A DNA stretch of 8,785 nt from Fusobacteriaceae bacterium (GCA_900764925.1 CAAFPW010000019.1:1-8785); one strand, 5' to 3'; positions 1 through 6,430 are shown, counted from the first letter of the stretch. Translations and numbers: made by a program. The notes: generated by a model from the letters alone, not told the origin.

Positions 1-59
1 GGTAGGACTGCTACGGGAACCATTAATGCTTTACCAATTTTTTGTAAGTAGTTAAACAT
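1..59 (-). CDS. PTS sugar transporter subunit EIIC, N-terminal fragment (glucose/N-acetylglucosamine/maltose family)
   Basis: Only the first 19 codons are in the window; the gene runs leftward off the edge. They begin MFNYLQKIGKALMVPVAVL and the next codon starts CC, probably proline. A short amphipathic stretch reading LQKIGKALM-PVAVLP is the characteristic start of the EIIC membrane domain in the glucose-superfamily PTS (PtsG, NagE, MalX, BglF-like proteins). These permeases import a sugar across the inner membrane while phosphorylating it with phosphate from HPr and EIIA/EIIB. The start is supported by AGGAGG at 67-72, seven bases upstream of the ATG. The sugar cannot be told from this fragment, nor whether EIIB or EIIA domains are fused. 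It is divergent from the sigma-54 activator and probably unrelated to it in function. Confidence 0.7.
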   Translation of the reverse strand, partial: MFNYLQKIGKALMVPVAVL

Positions 60-136
60 AAAACTTCCTCCTTTAAACATTTATATTTCATTATGTTTTA
101 GATGACACGAATTTTTATTTCATATATCTTTAATTG

Positions 137-145
137 ATTATAGCA
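137..145 (-). promoter_or_regulatory. Extended -10 promoter for the leftward PTS gene
   Basis: On the minus strand the sequence reads TGC-TATAAT, a canonical TGn extended -10 element with a perfect hexamer at 142-137. No good -35 hexamer lies 16-18 bases upstream, which is usual for extended -10 promoters. Transcription would start near 130, leaving a leader of about 70 nt before the ATG at 59. I saw no convincing hairpin or antiterminator (RAT-like) element in that leader. Confidence 0.55.
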
Positions 146-193
146 TAACTTTTCATTTTTTTCTATACTTATTTTTGAAAAAAAGTTAAAAAG

Positions 194-220
194 TACGAAA
201 ATATAAACTCAATGTTCGTA
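194..220. repeat. Small inverted repeat TACGAA-N15-TTCGTA in the divergent intergenic region
   Basis: TACGAA at 194-199 is matched by its exact reverse complement TTCGTA at 215-220. The arm centres are 21 bp apart, about two helical turns, as expected for a dimeric regulator binding one DNA face. It lies between the two divergent promoters. The arms are only 6 bp and do not extend, so chance is possible; the CG dinucleotide in this A/T-rich DNA makes it slightly more notable. Role unknown. Confidence 0.3.
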
Positions 221-286
221 ATCAATGTAGATGATGATTGTTAACTATGAGAGATTATACTACTTAAATATAGTTTTTCTATTTAT

Positions 287-315
287 TTTATCTGTTTTTT
301 ATGTTACAATATAAT
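287..315 (+). promoter_or_regulatory. Probable sigma-70-type promoter of the sigma-54 activator gene
   Basis: A perfect -10 hexamer TATAAT lies at 310-315. A weak -35 (TTTATC, 287-292) sits at a 17-base spacing. The start would fall near 322, giving a leader of about 23 nt. The ribosome binding site GGGAGG at 335-340 is four bases from the ATG at 345. The poor -35 suggests modest constitutive expression, typical of a regulator gene, or dependence on another factor. Confidence 0.5.
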
Positions 316-344
316 GTAGGATTCAAATTATTTAGGGAGGAATC

Positions 345-2111
345 ATGGATATTTCATTATTGCATATAAAAGAGGATGTAAATAGATATGTCAATATTAT
401 CTCAAACCTTATAAATGTAGATGTAGGAGTTGTAGATAAGAATATGATGAGGGTTACAGGGACAGGTCTCTATAAAAATATAGCTGGAGTATCTGCCTTA
501 GGAAGTGTATATAAGAAAACTTTGGAAACAGGTGAGACATATATAATTGAAAATCCAAGAACCCATGAACTATGTTCTCAATGTCAAGATAAGGAGAATT
601 GTAAAGAAAAGCTAGAGATCTCTACTCCTATTTTCTGTCAAAATGAGATAGTAGGAGTTTTAGGTTTAGTTTGTTTCAATGATGAGCAGAAAAAAAAGAT
701 TGTAGCTGATATGGAGTCCTATCTAAATTTTACAAAACAGATTGCTGAATTTATAGGAATTAAGTTTTTTGAGTACCAAGAAAAACTTTTACAAGCTGAT
801 AAAGAGAGAACATTGAGAGCTATAATAGAGAGTATAAATAAAGGGGTAATAGTTAGTGATAAAAATAATACAATACTCAGTATCAATGAAATAGCTAGAA
901 AAAAATTAAAAGTTGGTGTTGAGTGTATTGGAAAAGATATGAAACTTATCAGTCAAAATGATTACTTGATGAATGAAGAAGTATTTAAACTTTTAATTTC
1001 AGGAAGAGAGTTCAATGTTGTAGGTAAGGTAATATCACTTACATCTTTTGATAATAAGAAGAACAATATTTTTATTTTTGAGGATATAAAGAAGATAAGT
1101 AAAAATATAGCTGAAATAACTAATAATACCAATGTAATATCAATAGATGATATATATGGAAACTCTATTGCAACACAAAATTTAAAAGAGAATATACTAA
1201 AGGTAGCAGATACATCATCCACTGTTTTAATAACAGGGGAAAGTGGAACAGGAAAAGAGCTGGTAGCTCGTTCTTTACACTCACATAGTAGTAGAAGAGA
1301 TAAACCTTTTGTGGTTATTAACTGTTCAGCTATTCCAGATTCACTTTTGGAGAGTGAACTTTTTGGATATGTAAAAGGAGCTTTCACAGGGGCAGATAAT
1401 AGTGGAAGAATGGGAAAATTTGAGTTGGCTAATACAGGGGTAATATTTTTGGATGAGATAGGAGATATGCCACTCTATCTACAAGCTAAAATTTTAAGAG
1501 TGATACAGGAGAAAAAAATAGAGAGAATAGGATCAAATAAGAGTATAGACTTGGATATTAAAATAATAGCTGCAACCAATGTAGATTTAGAGAAAAAGAT
1601 AAAGGAACAAAAATTCAGAAGTGATCTTTACTATAGATTGAATGTTATTCCTATTAAACTTTTGCCACTGAGAGAGAGAAAAGAGGATATTCTTCCAATA
1701 GTTGAAAAGTTGATAAATAAGTATAATAGAATTTCAAATAAGTATATCTCTTCAATAGATGAGGAGGTAAAGAAAGCTCTATTAGAGTATAATTGGCCTG
1801 GAAATATAAGAGAACTGGAAAATGTTATTGAACTTATGTTTAATATGAGTGGAAATAATCATATTTTAAGTAAGGAGTTTTTACCAGATTCATTGAACCA
1901 TGAAAAAATAAGTCAAAGTACATGTATACAATCAATAATAAAAACTGAAGATGAAGAACTTGTAGATTTCGAGGTTCTCGAGAAGAAATATATACTCAAA
2001 GCTCTAAAAAAATATGGAGATAGTACTGAAGGTAAAAAGAGTATTTCAAATAAAATGGGAATAGGATTAACAACTCTATATAGAAAAATGAAGAAATTTG
2101 GAATAGAATAA
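345..2111 (+). CDS. Sigma-54-dependent transcriptional activator with cysteine-rich sensor and PAS-like domains (CdsR-like)
   Basis: A 588-residue bacterial enhancer-binding protein that would activate RNA polymerase holding sigma-54. Visible in order: an N-terminal GAF-like sensor (about 1-145) with cysteines C77, C80 and C86 (CX2CX5C) plus C98 and C110; a PAS-like segment (about 150-255); the AAA+ domain from about 264; and a Fis-type helix-turn-helix at the C-terminus (about 560-588, ending TTLYRKMKKFG). The AAA+ domain has Walker A GESGTGKE (298-305), the sigma-54-contacting loop GAFTGA (345-350) and Walker B FLDEIGD (368-374), all intact. There is no phosphoacceptor receiver domain, so it probably senses a ligand or metal centre directly. 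It lies just upstream of a sigma-54 promoter serving a cysteine desulfidase gene. From memory, CdsR in Clostridioides difficile has a comparable arrangement. Cysteine or sulfide sensing is therefore a sensible inference, not proven. The class is certain; the specific role is moderately so. Confidence 0.93.
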   Translation: MDISLLHIKEDVNRYVNIISNLINVDVGVVDKNMMRVTGTGLYKNIAGVSALGSVYKKTLETGETYIIENPRTHELCSQCQDKENCKEKLEISTPIFCQNEIVGVLGLVCFNDEQKKKIVADMESYLNFTKQIAEFIGIKFFEYQEKLLQADKERTLRAIIESINKGVIVSDKNNTILSINEIARKKLKVGVECIGKDMKLISQNDYLMNEEVFKLLISGREFNVVGKVISLTSFDNKKNNIFIFEDIKKISKNIAEITNNTNVISIDDIYGNSIATQNLKENILKVADTSSTVLITGESGTGKELVARSLHSHSSRRDKPFVVINCSAIPDSLLESELFGYVKGAFTGADNSGRMGKFELANTGVIFLDEIGDMPLYLQAKILRVIQEKKIERIGSNKSIDLDIKIIAATNVDLEKKIKEQKFRSDLYYRLNVIPIKLLPLRERKEDILPIVEKLINKYNRISNKYISSIDEEVKKALLEYNWPGNIRELENVIELMFNMSGNNHILSKEFLPDSLNHEKISQSTCIQSIIKTEDEELVDFEVLEKKYILKALKKYGDSTEGKKSISNKMGIGLTTLYRKMKKFGIE

Positions 2112-2115
2112 TTTT

Positions 2116-2174
2116 TCATTTTGGAAAAAATAGAGGCTTAATTTTTTTCAAAATGACAATTTTTTTAAAAATGA
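2116..2174 (+). promoter_or_regulatory. Candidate upstream activating sequence: three A/T-rich half-sites
   Basis: Three 15-base elements share the form TTTTTTNNAAAATGA. The first is inverted (2116-2130, TCATTTTGGAAAAAA). The second (2142-2156, TTTTTTTCAAAATGA) is its reverse complement with one mismatch. The third (2160-2174, TTTTTTTAAAAATGA) differs from the second by one base and follows it by 18 bases. The group starts five bases after the activator's stop codon and lies about 90-150 bases upstream of the predicted sigma-54 start site, the usual distance for enhancer sites. Low base complexity is the main caution. Confidence 0.45.
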
Positions 2175-2197
2175 AAAAAAGATATTTGAGAAAAATT

Positions 2198-2240
2198 TTA
2201 AGACACCTCATAAATAGAGGTGTCTTAATTTTTTATTTTT
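2198..2240 (+). terminator. Intrinsic terminator of the activator gene
   Basis: A 12-bp perfect stem, TTAAGACACCTC (2198-2209) with GAGGTGTCTTAA (2217-2228), encloses a 7-base A/T loop. It is followed by a T-rich run (2229-2240). It separates activator transcription from the desulfidase operon, so that operon should depend on the sigma-54 promoter that begins at the end of the T-run. It also sits physically between the candidate enhancer sites and the promoter. Confidence 0.88.
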
Positions 2241-2255
2241 GGCATAATAATTGCT
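2239..2255 (+). promoter_or_regulatory. Sigma-54 (-24/-12) promoter for the cysteine desulfidase operon
   Basis: The sequence TTGGCATAATAATTGCT matches the sigma-54 consensus (TGGCAY...TTGCW). The invariant GG is at 2241-2242 and GC at 2253-2254, with exactly ten bases between them. The predicted start is A2266. It lies directly downstream of a gene for a sigma-54 activator and that gene's terminator, and upstream of the desulfidase gene, so sequence and context agree. The host must encode RpoN. Confidence 0.88.
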
Positions 2256-2265
2256 ATATATTAAA

Positions 2266-2406
2266 ATATAACATAGACACCTATATTTATATTGCCTTGT
2301 TTTAGTAAGAAACATTTAAAATAAAGTACAAAAAAAGATTAAAAATAAAATTATATATTGACAATTTGAGAATTTAAGAGTAATTATTTAGAGGAGGATG
2401 TTTTTC
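2266..2406 (+). other. 5' leader of the desulfidase operon and start-site choice
   Basis: About 130-140 nt of very A/T-rich sequence lies between the predicted start and the coding region. Apart from one weak 5-bp hairpin (near 2299-2315) and a repeat of the terminator arm AGACACCT (2275-2282), I see no riboswitch-like structure. GAGGAGG at 2391-2397 is the Shine-Dalgarno sequence. The first in-frame ATG (2398) touches it directly, while the second ATG (2407) is nine bases away and is preferred. Confidence 0.5.
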
Positions 2407-3696
2407 ATGGAAAAGATAACAGAAAAAGTTTTAAAAATTTTAGAAGAGGAGTTAGTACCTGCAGAAGGATGTACAGAGCCAATAGCTATAGCCTATGCAG
2501 CTAGTAAATTAACTAATATTTTAGGAAATGTACCAGAAAAAATTGATGCTTATCTTTCAGGAAATATCGTAAAAAATGTTAAGAGTGTAAAAATACCTAA
2601 CTCTGATGGAATGGTAGGAATAGAAGCTTCTACAGCTATGGGAGCTATCTTAGGAGACTCATCAAAGGAGTTAATGGTTATAGCACATGTAGATAAATCT
2701 CGTTTACCAGAAGTAAAAAAATATATAGAGGATAAAAAAGTTAACGTTTTCTTAAATGAAGGAGATGTAAAACTATATATAAGATTAGAGGGAACATGTG
2801 GAGAGGATACAGCTACTGTAGAGATTCAACACTATCATACTAATATAACTAAGATAATAAAAAATAGTGTAGAGATCAAAGGACAATCTTGTGATGAGGT
2901 TTGTTCAGGGGATGTAATGACAGATAGAACATTCCTTTCAGTTGAATTAATCTATAACTTAGCAAAAACAATAGACCTATCTTTAATTGAAGCAACATTC
3001 CAAAAGGTAATTGATTACAACACAGCTATTGCTAATGAAGGATTAAAAAATACTTATGGAATAGCAATTGGAAAGACTATTAAAGAGGGAATGGAAGAGG
3101 GAGTTTATGGTAACGACCTAAGAAATAAGATGGCAAGTTTTGCAAGTGCTGGAAGTGACGCTAGAATGAATGGATGTTCTCTACCAGTAGTTACAACAAG
3201 TGGAAGTGGAAACCAAGGAATGACTTGTTCATTACCAGTAATAAAATTCTGTCAAGAGAAAGGATTATCAAAAGAAGAGATGATAAGAGGATTATTCTTC
3301 TCTCATATGACAACTATCCATATCAAATCTAACATAGGAAGATTATCAGCTTATTGTGGGGCTATATGTGCAAGTGCTGGAGTAGCAGGAGCTATTTCAT
3401 TCCTATCAGGATTATCATTAGAGCAAATAGGATATGCTATTGAAACTACACTAGGAACAATGTCAGGGGTAATTTGTGATGGAGCAAAGAGTTCATGTGC
3501 AACTAAGATAGCAAGTGGAATATCAGCAGCTTTTGATGGATACTATGCAGCTTCAAAAAATAGGAAATTTGAGTTTGGAGAGGGAATAGTAGGAAAAAAT
3601 GTAGAGAAAACTATCGAGCATGTTGGAATCTTAGGACAAGATGGAATGAAGAAAACTGACGAAGTTATCTTAGATATAATGATAAAAAATAAGTAA
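2407..3696 (+). CDS. cyuA: L-cysteine desulfidase, iron-sulfur dependent (CyuA/CdsB/YhaM, UPF0597 family)
   Basis: A 429-residue cytosolic enzyme, close to the usual length (E. coli YhaM about 436). It converts L-cysteine to pyruvate, ammonia and sulfide using a [4Fe-4S] cluster rather than pyridoxal phosphate. The N-terminal signature PAEGCTEP carries C22, matching the catalytic cysteine of the archaeal enzyme. C317 (SAYCGAICAS), C357 and C364 (VICDGAKSSC) have the same 40- and 7-residue spacing as the cluster ligands I recall for the methanogen enzyme. The GSGNQG motif (about 265-270) is typical of the serine dehydratase alpha-like fold. All key residues look intact. Start 2407 is chosen because the ATG at 2398 abuts the Shine-Dalgarno sequence. 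A DAACS transporter gene follows after 90 bases with no terminator, implying one operon driven by the sigma-54 promoter at 2239. The product supplies pyruvate for fermentation, detoxifies cysteine and releases hydrogen sulfide. Confidence 0.93.
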   Translation: MEKITEKVLKILEEELVPAEGCTEPIAIAYAASKLTNILGNVPEKIDAYLSGNIVKNVKSVKIPNSDGMVGIEASTAMGAILGDSSKELMVIAHVDKSRLPEVKKYIEDKKVNVFLNEGDVKLYIRLEGTCGEDTATVEIQHYHTNITKIIKNSVEIKGQSCDEVCSGDVMTDRTFLSVELIYNLAKTIDLSLIEATFQKVIDYNTAIANEGLKNTYGIAIGKTIKEGMEEGVYGNDLRNKMASFASAGSDARMNGCSLPVVTTSGSGNQGMTCSLPVIKFCQEKGLSKEEMIRGLFFSHMTTIHIKSNIGRLSAYCGAICASAGVAGAISFLSGLSLEQIGYAIETTLGTMSGVICDGAKSSCATKIASGISAAFDGYYAASKNRKFEFGEGIVGKNVEKTIEHVGILGQDGMKKTDEVILDIMIKNK

Positions 3697-3786
3697 TTAA
3701 AAATATTTAGAATATAGAAAATTGAATCTAAGTAGTCATTAAAATTTGTTTAATGTAATATGTAAAATTTATAAGGAGGAGTTTTT

Positions 3787-4953
3787 ATGGCTAAAATGAA
3801 GGACAGCTTAATTATTAAGCTGATTCTAGGGGTTGTTGCAGGGCTTATTATAGGTCTATACTGTAACGAATCTGTGATTGGAGTAATTCAATCTGTTAAA
3901 TTTGTACTTGGACAGTTAATTAACTTTACTGTACCATTAATTATCTTAGGATTTATAGCACCAGCTATAACTAAGATGAAATCAAATGCTAGTAAGATGT
4001 TAGGAGTAATGTTATTATTAGCTTATGTATCTTCTGTTGGAGCAGCATTATTCTCAATGATTGCTGGATACACTTTAATTCCTAAGTTAAATATAGTTTC
4101 TACTGTTGAAGGATTGAGAGAGTTACCAGAGATGATCTTCAAAGTTGAGATCCCACCAGTATTCTCAGTTATGTCAGCACTAGTATTAGCACTATTCTTA
4201 GGACTTGCAGTAGTTTGGACAAAATCAGAGAATTTTGAAAGATTGTTAGATGAGTTTAATAATATCATGTTAAAACTTGTATATGCTATTATTATTCCTA
4301 TATTACCATTCTTCATAGCTTCTACATTTGCAACATTAGCTTATGAGGGTGGAATCACAAAACAATTACCAGTATTCTTAAAAGTTGTAATCATAGTTTT
4401 AATAGGACATTTCATATGGCTTACTGTATTATACAGCATCGGTGGAGCTATTTCTGGAAAAAATCCATTCAGCTTATTAAAACACTATGGACCAGCTTAT
4501 TTAACAGCAGTAGGAACAATGTCATCAGCAGCTACATTACCAGTTGCATTAAGCTGTGCTAAAAAATCACAAGTTTTAGATGATGATATAGCAAACTTCG
4601 CTATTCCTTTAGGATCTACAGTACACCTTTGTGGATCTGTACTAACTGAAGTATTCTTCGTTATGACTGTATCACAAGTACTATACGGACAATTACCAGC
4701 AATGGGAACAATGATTCTATTTATCGTTCTTTTAGGAATATTTGCTGTTGGAGCACCTGGAGTTCCTGGAGGAACTGTAATGGCTTCACTTGGAATCATC
4801 ATATCTGTTCTTGGATTTGATGACAGTGGAGTAGCTTTAATGCTTACAATATTCGCATTACAAGATAGTTTTGGTACTGCTTGTAACGTAGTTGGAGATG
4901 GAGCTCTAGCACTTATGTTAAATGGAATCTTCAAAAAAGATTTAGCTAAATAA
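3787..4953 (+). CDS. DAACS-family amino acid:cation symporter, probable neutral amino acid (cysteine?) importer
   Basis: A 388-residue inner-membrane protein of the dicarboxylate/amino acid:cation symporter family, somewhat shorter than GltP-type members (about 420-440). Visible: several hydrophobic N-terminal helices; the serine-bearing HP1 tip GTMSSAATLP (243-252); a TM7 segment where the usual NMDGT reads HLCGS (280-284); HP2 GAPGVPGG (322-329); and TM8 DSFGTACNVVGD (360-371). In TM8 the aspartates and asparagine are kept, but the arginine that binds acidic side chains in GltPh-like proteins is glycine (363). That argues against glutamate or aspartate and for a small neutral substrate. Its place right after the desulfidase gene, under the same promoter, suggests cysteine or a related amino acid. 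DAACS cystine carriers (TcyP) are a precedent for sulfur amino acids. It has its own strong ribosome binding site (AGGAGGA, 3774-3780). Serine remains an alternative substrate. Family certain, substrate inferred. Confidence 0.88.
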   Translation: MAKMKDSLIIKLILGVVAGLIIGLYCNESVIGVIQSVKFVLGQLINFTVPLIILGFIAPAITKMKSNASKMLGVMLLLAYVSSVGAALFSMIAGYTLIPKLNIVSTVEGLRELPEMIFKVEIPPVFSVMSALVLALFLGLAVVWTKSENFERLLDEFNNIMLKLVYAIIIPILPFFIASTFATLAYEGGITKQLPVFLKVVIIVLIGHFIWLTVLYSIGGAISGKNPFSLLKHYGPAYLTAVGTMSSAATLPVALSCAKKSQVLDDDIANFAIPLGSTVHLCGSVLTEVFFVMTVSQVLYGQLPAMGTMILFIVLLGIFAVGAPGVPGGTVMASLGIIISVLGFDDSGVALMLTIFALQDSFGTACNVVGDGALALMLNGIFKKDLAK

Positions 4954-4961
4954 GAGTATTA

Positions 4962-4993
4962 AAAAAGGATTAGAGATTTCTCTAATCCTTTTT
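4962..4993. terminator. Bidirectional intrinsic terminator between the DAACS gene and sstT
   Basis: A 15-base perfect inverted repeat, AAAAAGGATTAGAGA (4962-4976) and TCTCTAATCCTTTTT (4979-4993), lies eight bases after the rightward transporter's stop codon and 15 bases beyond the leftward sstT stop. The A-run on one side and T-run on the other let it end transcription in both directions, as expected between convergent genes. Confidence 0.9.
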
Positions 4994-5008
4994 AGTATTA
5001 TCTATAAT

Positions 5009-6259
5009 CTATTTAACACTCTCCAATTGTTTTTCAAAAGTAATAATTCTTCCCTCTTTTTTCCAGTTAGCGTATTCAGCAATACTTGTAAATAATACGT
5101 CAGTTGATGAGTTTAGAGCAGTTTCACAAGAGTCTTGAATAACTCCAATTATAAATCCAACTCCAACTACTTGCATAGCTATATCATTAGGTATACCAAA
5201 TAGACTACATGCTAGAGGGATAAGTAGAAGTGAACCACCAGCTACTCCAGAAGCTCCACAAGCACTGATTGCAGAAAGCACGCTTAAAAGTATAGCTGAA
5301 AAAATATCCACATGTATATCTAAAGTATAAGCAGCACTTAGAGCAAATACAGATATTGTTATAGCAGCTCCAGCCATATTTATAGTAGCTCCCAATGGGA
5401 TAGATACAGAATAAACATCCTTATCTAATCCTAACTCTTCACATAGGTTCATATTGACAGGGATGTTAGCAGCGGAACTTCTAGTGAAGAAAGCTGTTAC
5501 ACCACTATATTTTAAACATTTAAATACCAATGGGAATGGATTTTGTCTGATCATAAACCAAGCTATTAGAGGGTTTACTACAAAAGTTACAAAGGCCATG
5601 CAGCTAAGTAGTAAAACTATCAACTTACCATATGCCAATAGACTAGCAAATCCACTTGTACGCATAGAGTTAAAAATAAGTCCCATGATACCAAATGGAG
5701 CAAACTCAATAACAGTCTTAACAGTTTTTAAAACCACTTCTGATATATCCACAAGAGCTTGCTTTGTACTCTCTTTTCCCTCTCTCAAGAACATTCCAAA
5801 AAGTACACTCCAGAAAAGAATTCCTATGTAATTACCTTTCAATAGAGCGTTGACAGGGTTATCAACCAAGTTCATTAAGAGCCCTTTCAATACCCCATAT
5901 ATGTTTTCAGGAGGAACTATTGAACCTTCAGCAGCTTTTAAAGTCAATTCAACTGGGAAGATAAAGCTTCCAACAACAGCTACAGCAGCTGCTAAAAATG
6001 TTCCAAGTAGATATAGAATAACTATAGATTTCATATTTGTTTTTTGTCCCTTTTTATGTTGAAGTACAGCTGCCATAACTAGGAAGAAAACAAGTACAGG
6101 AGCGATAGCTTTCAAAGCTCCTACAAATAGATCCCCTAAAATAATAACTCCACTAGCTTTGTTTGGAGCTATTGTAACTAAAATCATTCCAAATAAAATA
6201 CCAACTATAATTCTTTTAATTAAACTAATACTTACCCATCTTTCGTAGATCTCTTTCAT
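5009..6259 (-). CDS. sstT: Serine/threonine:Na+ symporter SstT
   Basis: A 416-residue inner-membrane DAACS protein, near the 414 residues of E. coli SstT, which imports L-serine and L-threonine with sodium. Long stretches match the E. coli protein as I remember it: LFVGALKA-APVLV near the N-terminus, LLKGNYIGIL, the HP1 region FFTRSSAANIPVN (257-269), TM7 GATINMAGAAIT (290-301), HP2 CGASGVAGGSLLLIPLAC (334-351) and TM8 QDSCETALNSSTDVLF (375-390). In TM7 the family's NMDGT is NMAGA, normal for SstT. The longer start at 6268 is rejected because its ATG directly abuts the Shine-Dalgarno GGGAG (6269-6273); the ATG at 6259 has a nine-base spacing and gives MKEIYERW. It is divergent from a PheB-like ACT protein and convergent with the second DAACS gene. 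Imported serine and threonine can be deaminated to pyruvate and 2-oxobutyrate. Confidence 0.96.
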   Translation of the reverse strand: MKEIYERWVSISLIKRIIVGILFGMILVTIAPNKASGVIILGDLFVGALKAIAPVLVFFLVMAAVLQHKKGQKTNMKSIVILYLLGTFLAAAVAVVGSFIFPVELTLKAAEGSIVPPENIYGVLKGLLMNLVDNPVNALLKGNYIGILFWSVLFGMFLREGKESTKQALVDISEVVLKTVKTVIEFAPFGIMGLIFNSMRTSGFASLLAYGKLIVLLLSCMAFVTFVVNPLIAWFMIRQNPFPLVFKCLKYSGVTAFFTRSSAANIPVNMNLCEELGLDKDVYSVSIPLGATINMAGAAITISVFALSAAYTLDIHVDIFSAILLSVLSAISACGASGVAGGSLLLIPLACSLFGIPNDIAMQVVGVGFIIGVIQDSCETALNSSTDVLFTSIAEYANWKKEGRIITFEKQLESVK

Positions 6260-6290
6260 ATAATTCATCTCCCTTTTTGTCTCTGTATTG

Positions 6291-6304
6291 AAAACAATTG
6301 TTTT
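6291..6304. promoter_or_regulatory. 14-bp perfect palindrome AAAACAATTGTTTT at the sstT transcription start, candidate operator
   Basis: The palindrome covers roughly +7 to +20 of the predicted sstT transcript and ends 22 bases before the Shine-Dalgarno sequence. A bound dimer there would block the leftward promoter. The divergent HTH-ACT protein is the obvious candidate ligand-responsive binder. A/T richness means chance cannot be excluded. As RNA it would form only a weak hairpin with no loop, so a DNA site is likelier. Confidence 0.4.
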
Positions 6305-6316
6305 TATATAACAAAC

Positions 6317-6345
6317 AATATATCACAAAGAGTATTTTAATGCAA
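6317..6345 (-). promoter_or_regulatory. sstT promoter
   Basis: On the minus strand, TTGCAT (6345-6340) and TATATT (6322-6317) are separated by exactly 17 bases, and TGA directly before the -10 makes it an extended -10 as well. A long A-tract on this strand (6346-6368) lies just upstream of the -35 and could act as an UP element. The start would fall near 6310, giving a leader of about 50 nt that contains the palindrome at 6291-6304. Confidence 0.75.
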
Positions 6346-6368
6346 GTATTTTTTTATTTTTTTTTATA

Positions 6369-6397
6369 TGGACAAAACTATGTTTAGAAGTTATACT
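6369..6397 (+). promoter_or_regulatory. Promoter of the PheB-like ACT-domain gene
   Basis: TGGACA (6369-6374), a 17-base spacer and TATACT (6392-6397) give a strong sigma-70-type promoter starting near 6404, about 27 nt before the ATG at 6431. It is back-to-back with the sstT promoter; the two -35 boxes are 23 bases apart across a T/A tract. It overlaps the upstream ATG at 6368, ruling that codon out as the main start. Confidence 0.72.
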
Positions 6398-6430
6398 TTT
6401 AGTATGAAATATAAATTAGGAGGGGCTCAA

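Noticed and set aside
231..314. A 27-codon frame (ATG 231 to TAA 312-314) encoding a small hydrophobic peptide upstream of the activator
   Set aside because: No Shine-Dalgarno sequence precedes either ATG, and its 3' end overlaps the activator's predicted -10 box. Hydrophobicity is expected from T-rich DNA.
962..1387. Antisense open frames inside the activator, and similar frames inside the DAACS, sstT, ACT, 98-residue and patatin genes
   Set aside because: They are shadows of strongly supported genes, lack ribosome binding sites, and show no recognisable domain.
2153..2305. A 50-codon frame between the activator and desulfidase genes
   Set aside because: It has no ribosome binding site and runs through the terminator hairpin and the sigma-54 promoter. 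Its Lys/Ile/Tyr-rich composition is that of noncoding A/T-rich DNA.
2358..2387. TTGACA at 2358-2363 as a sigma-70 -35 box for the desulfidase gene
   Set aside because: The hexamers at 17-18 bases (TAATTA, AATTAT) are poor -10 boxes, and the start would fall inside the Shine-Dalgarno sequence, leaving an untranslatable leader. The sigma-54 promoter upstream is far better.
6368..6430. A longer N-terminus for the ACT-domain protein starting at 6368
   Set aside because: It has no ribosome binding site, overlaps the TGGACA/TATACT promoter, and exceeds the usual family length. The ATG at 6431 has a strong Shine-Dalgarno sequence.
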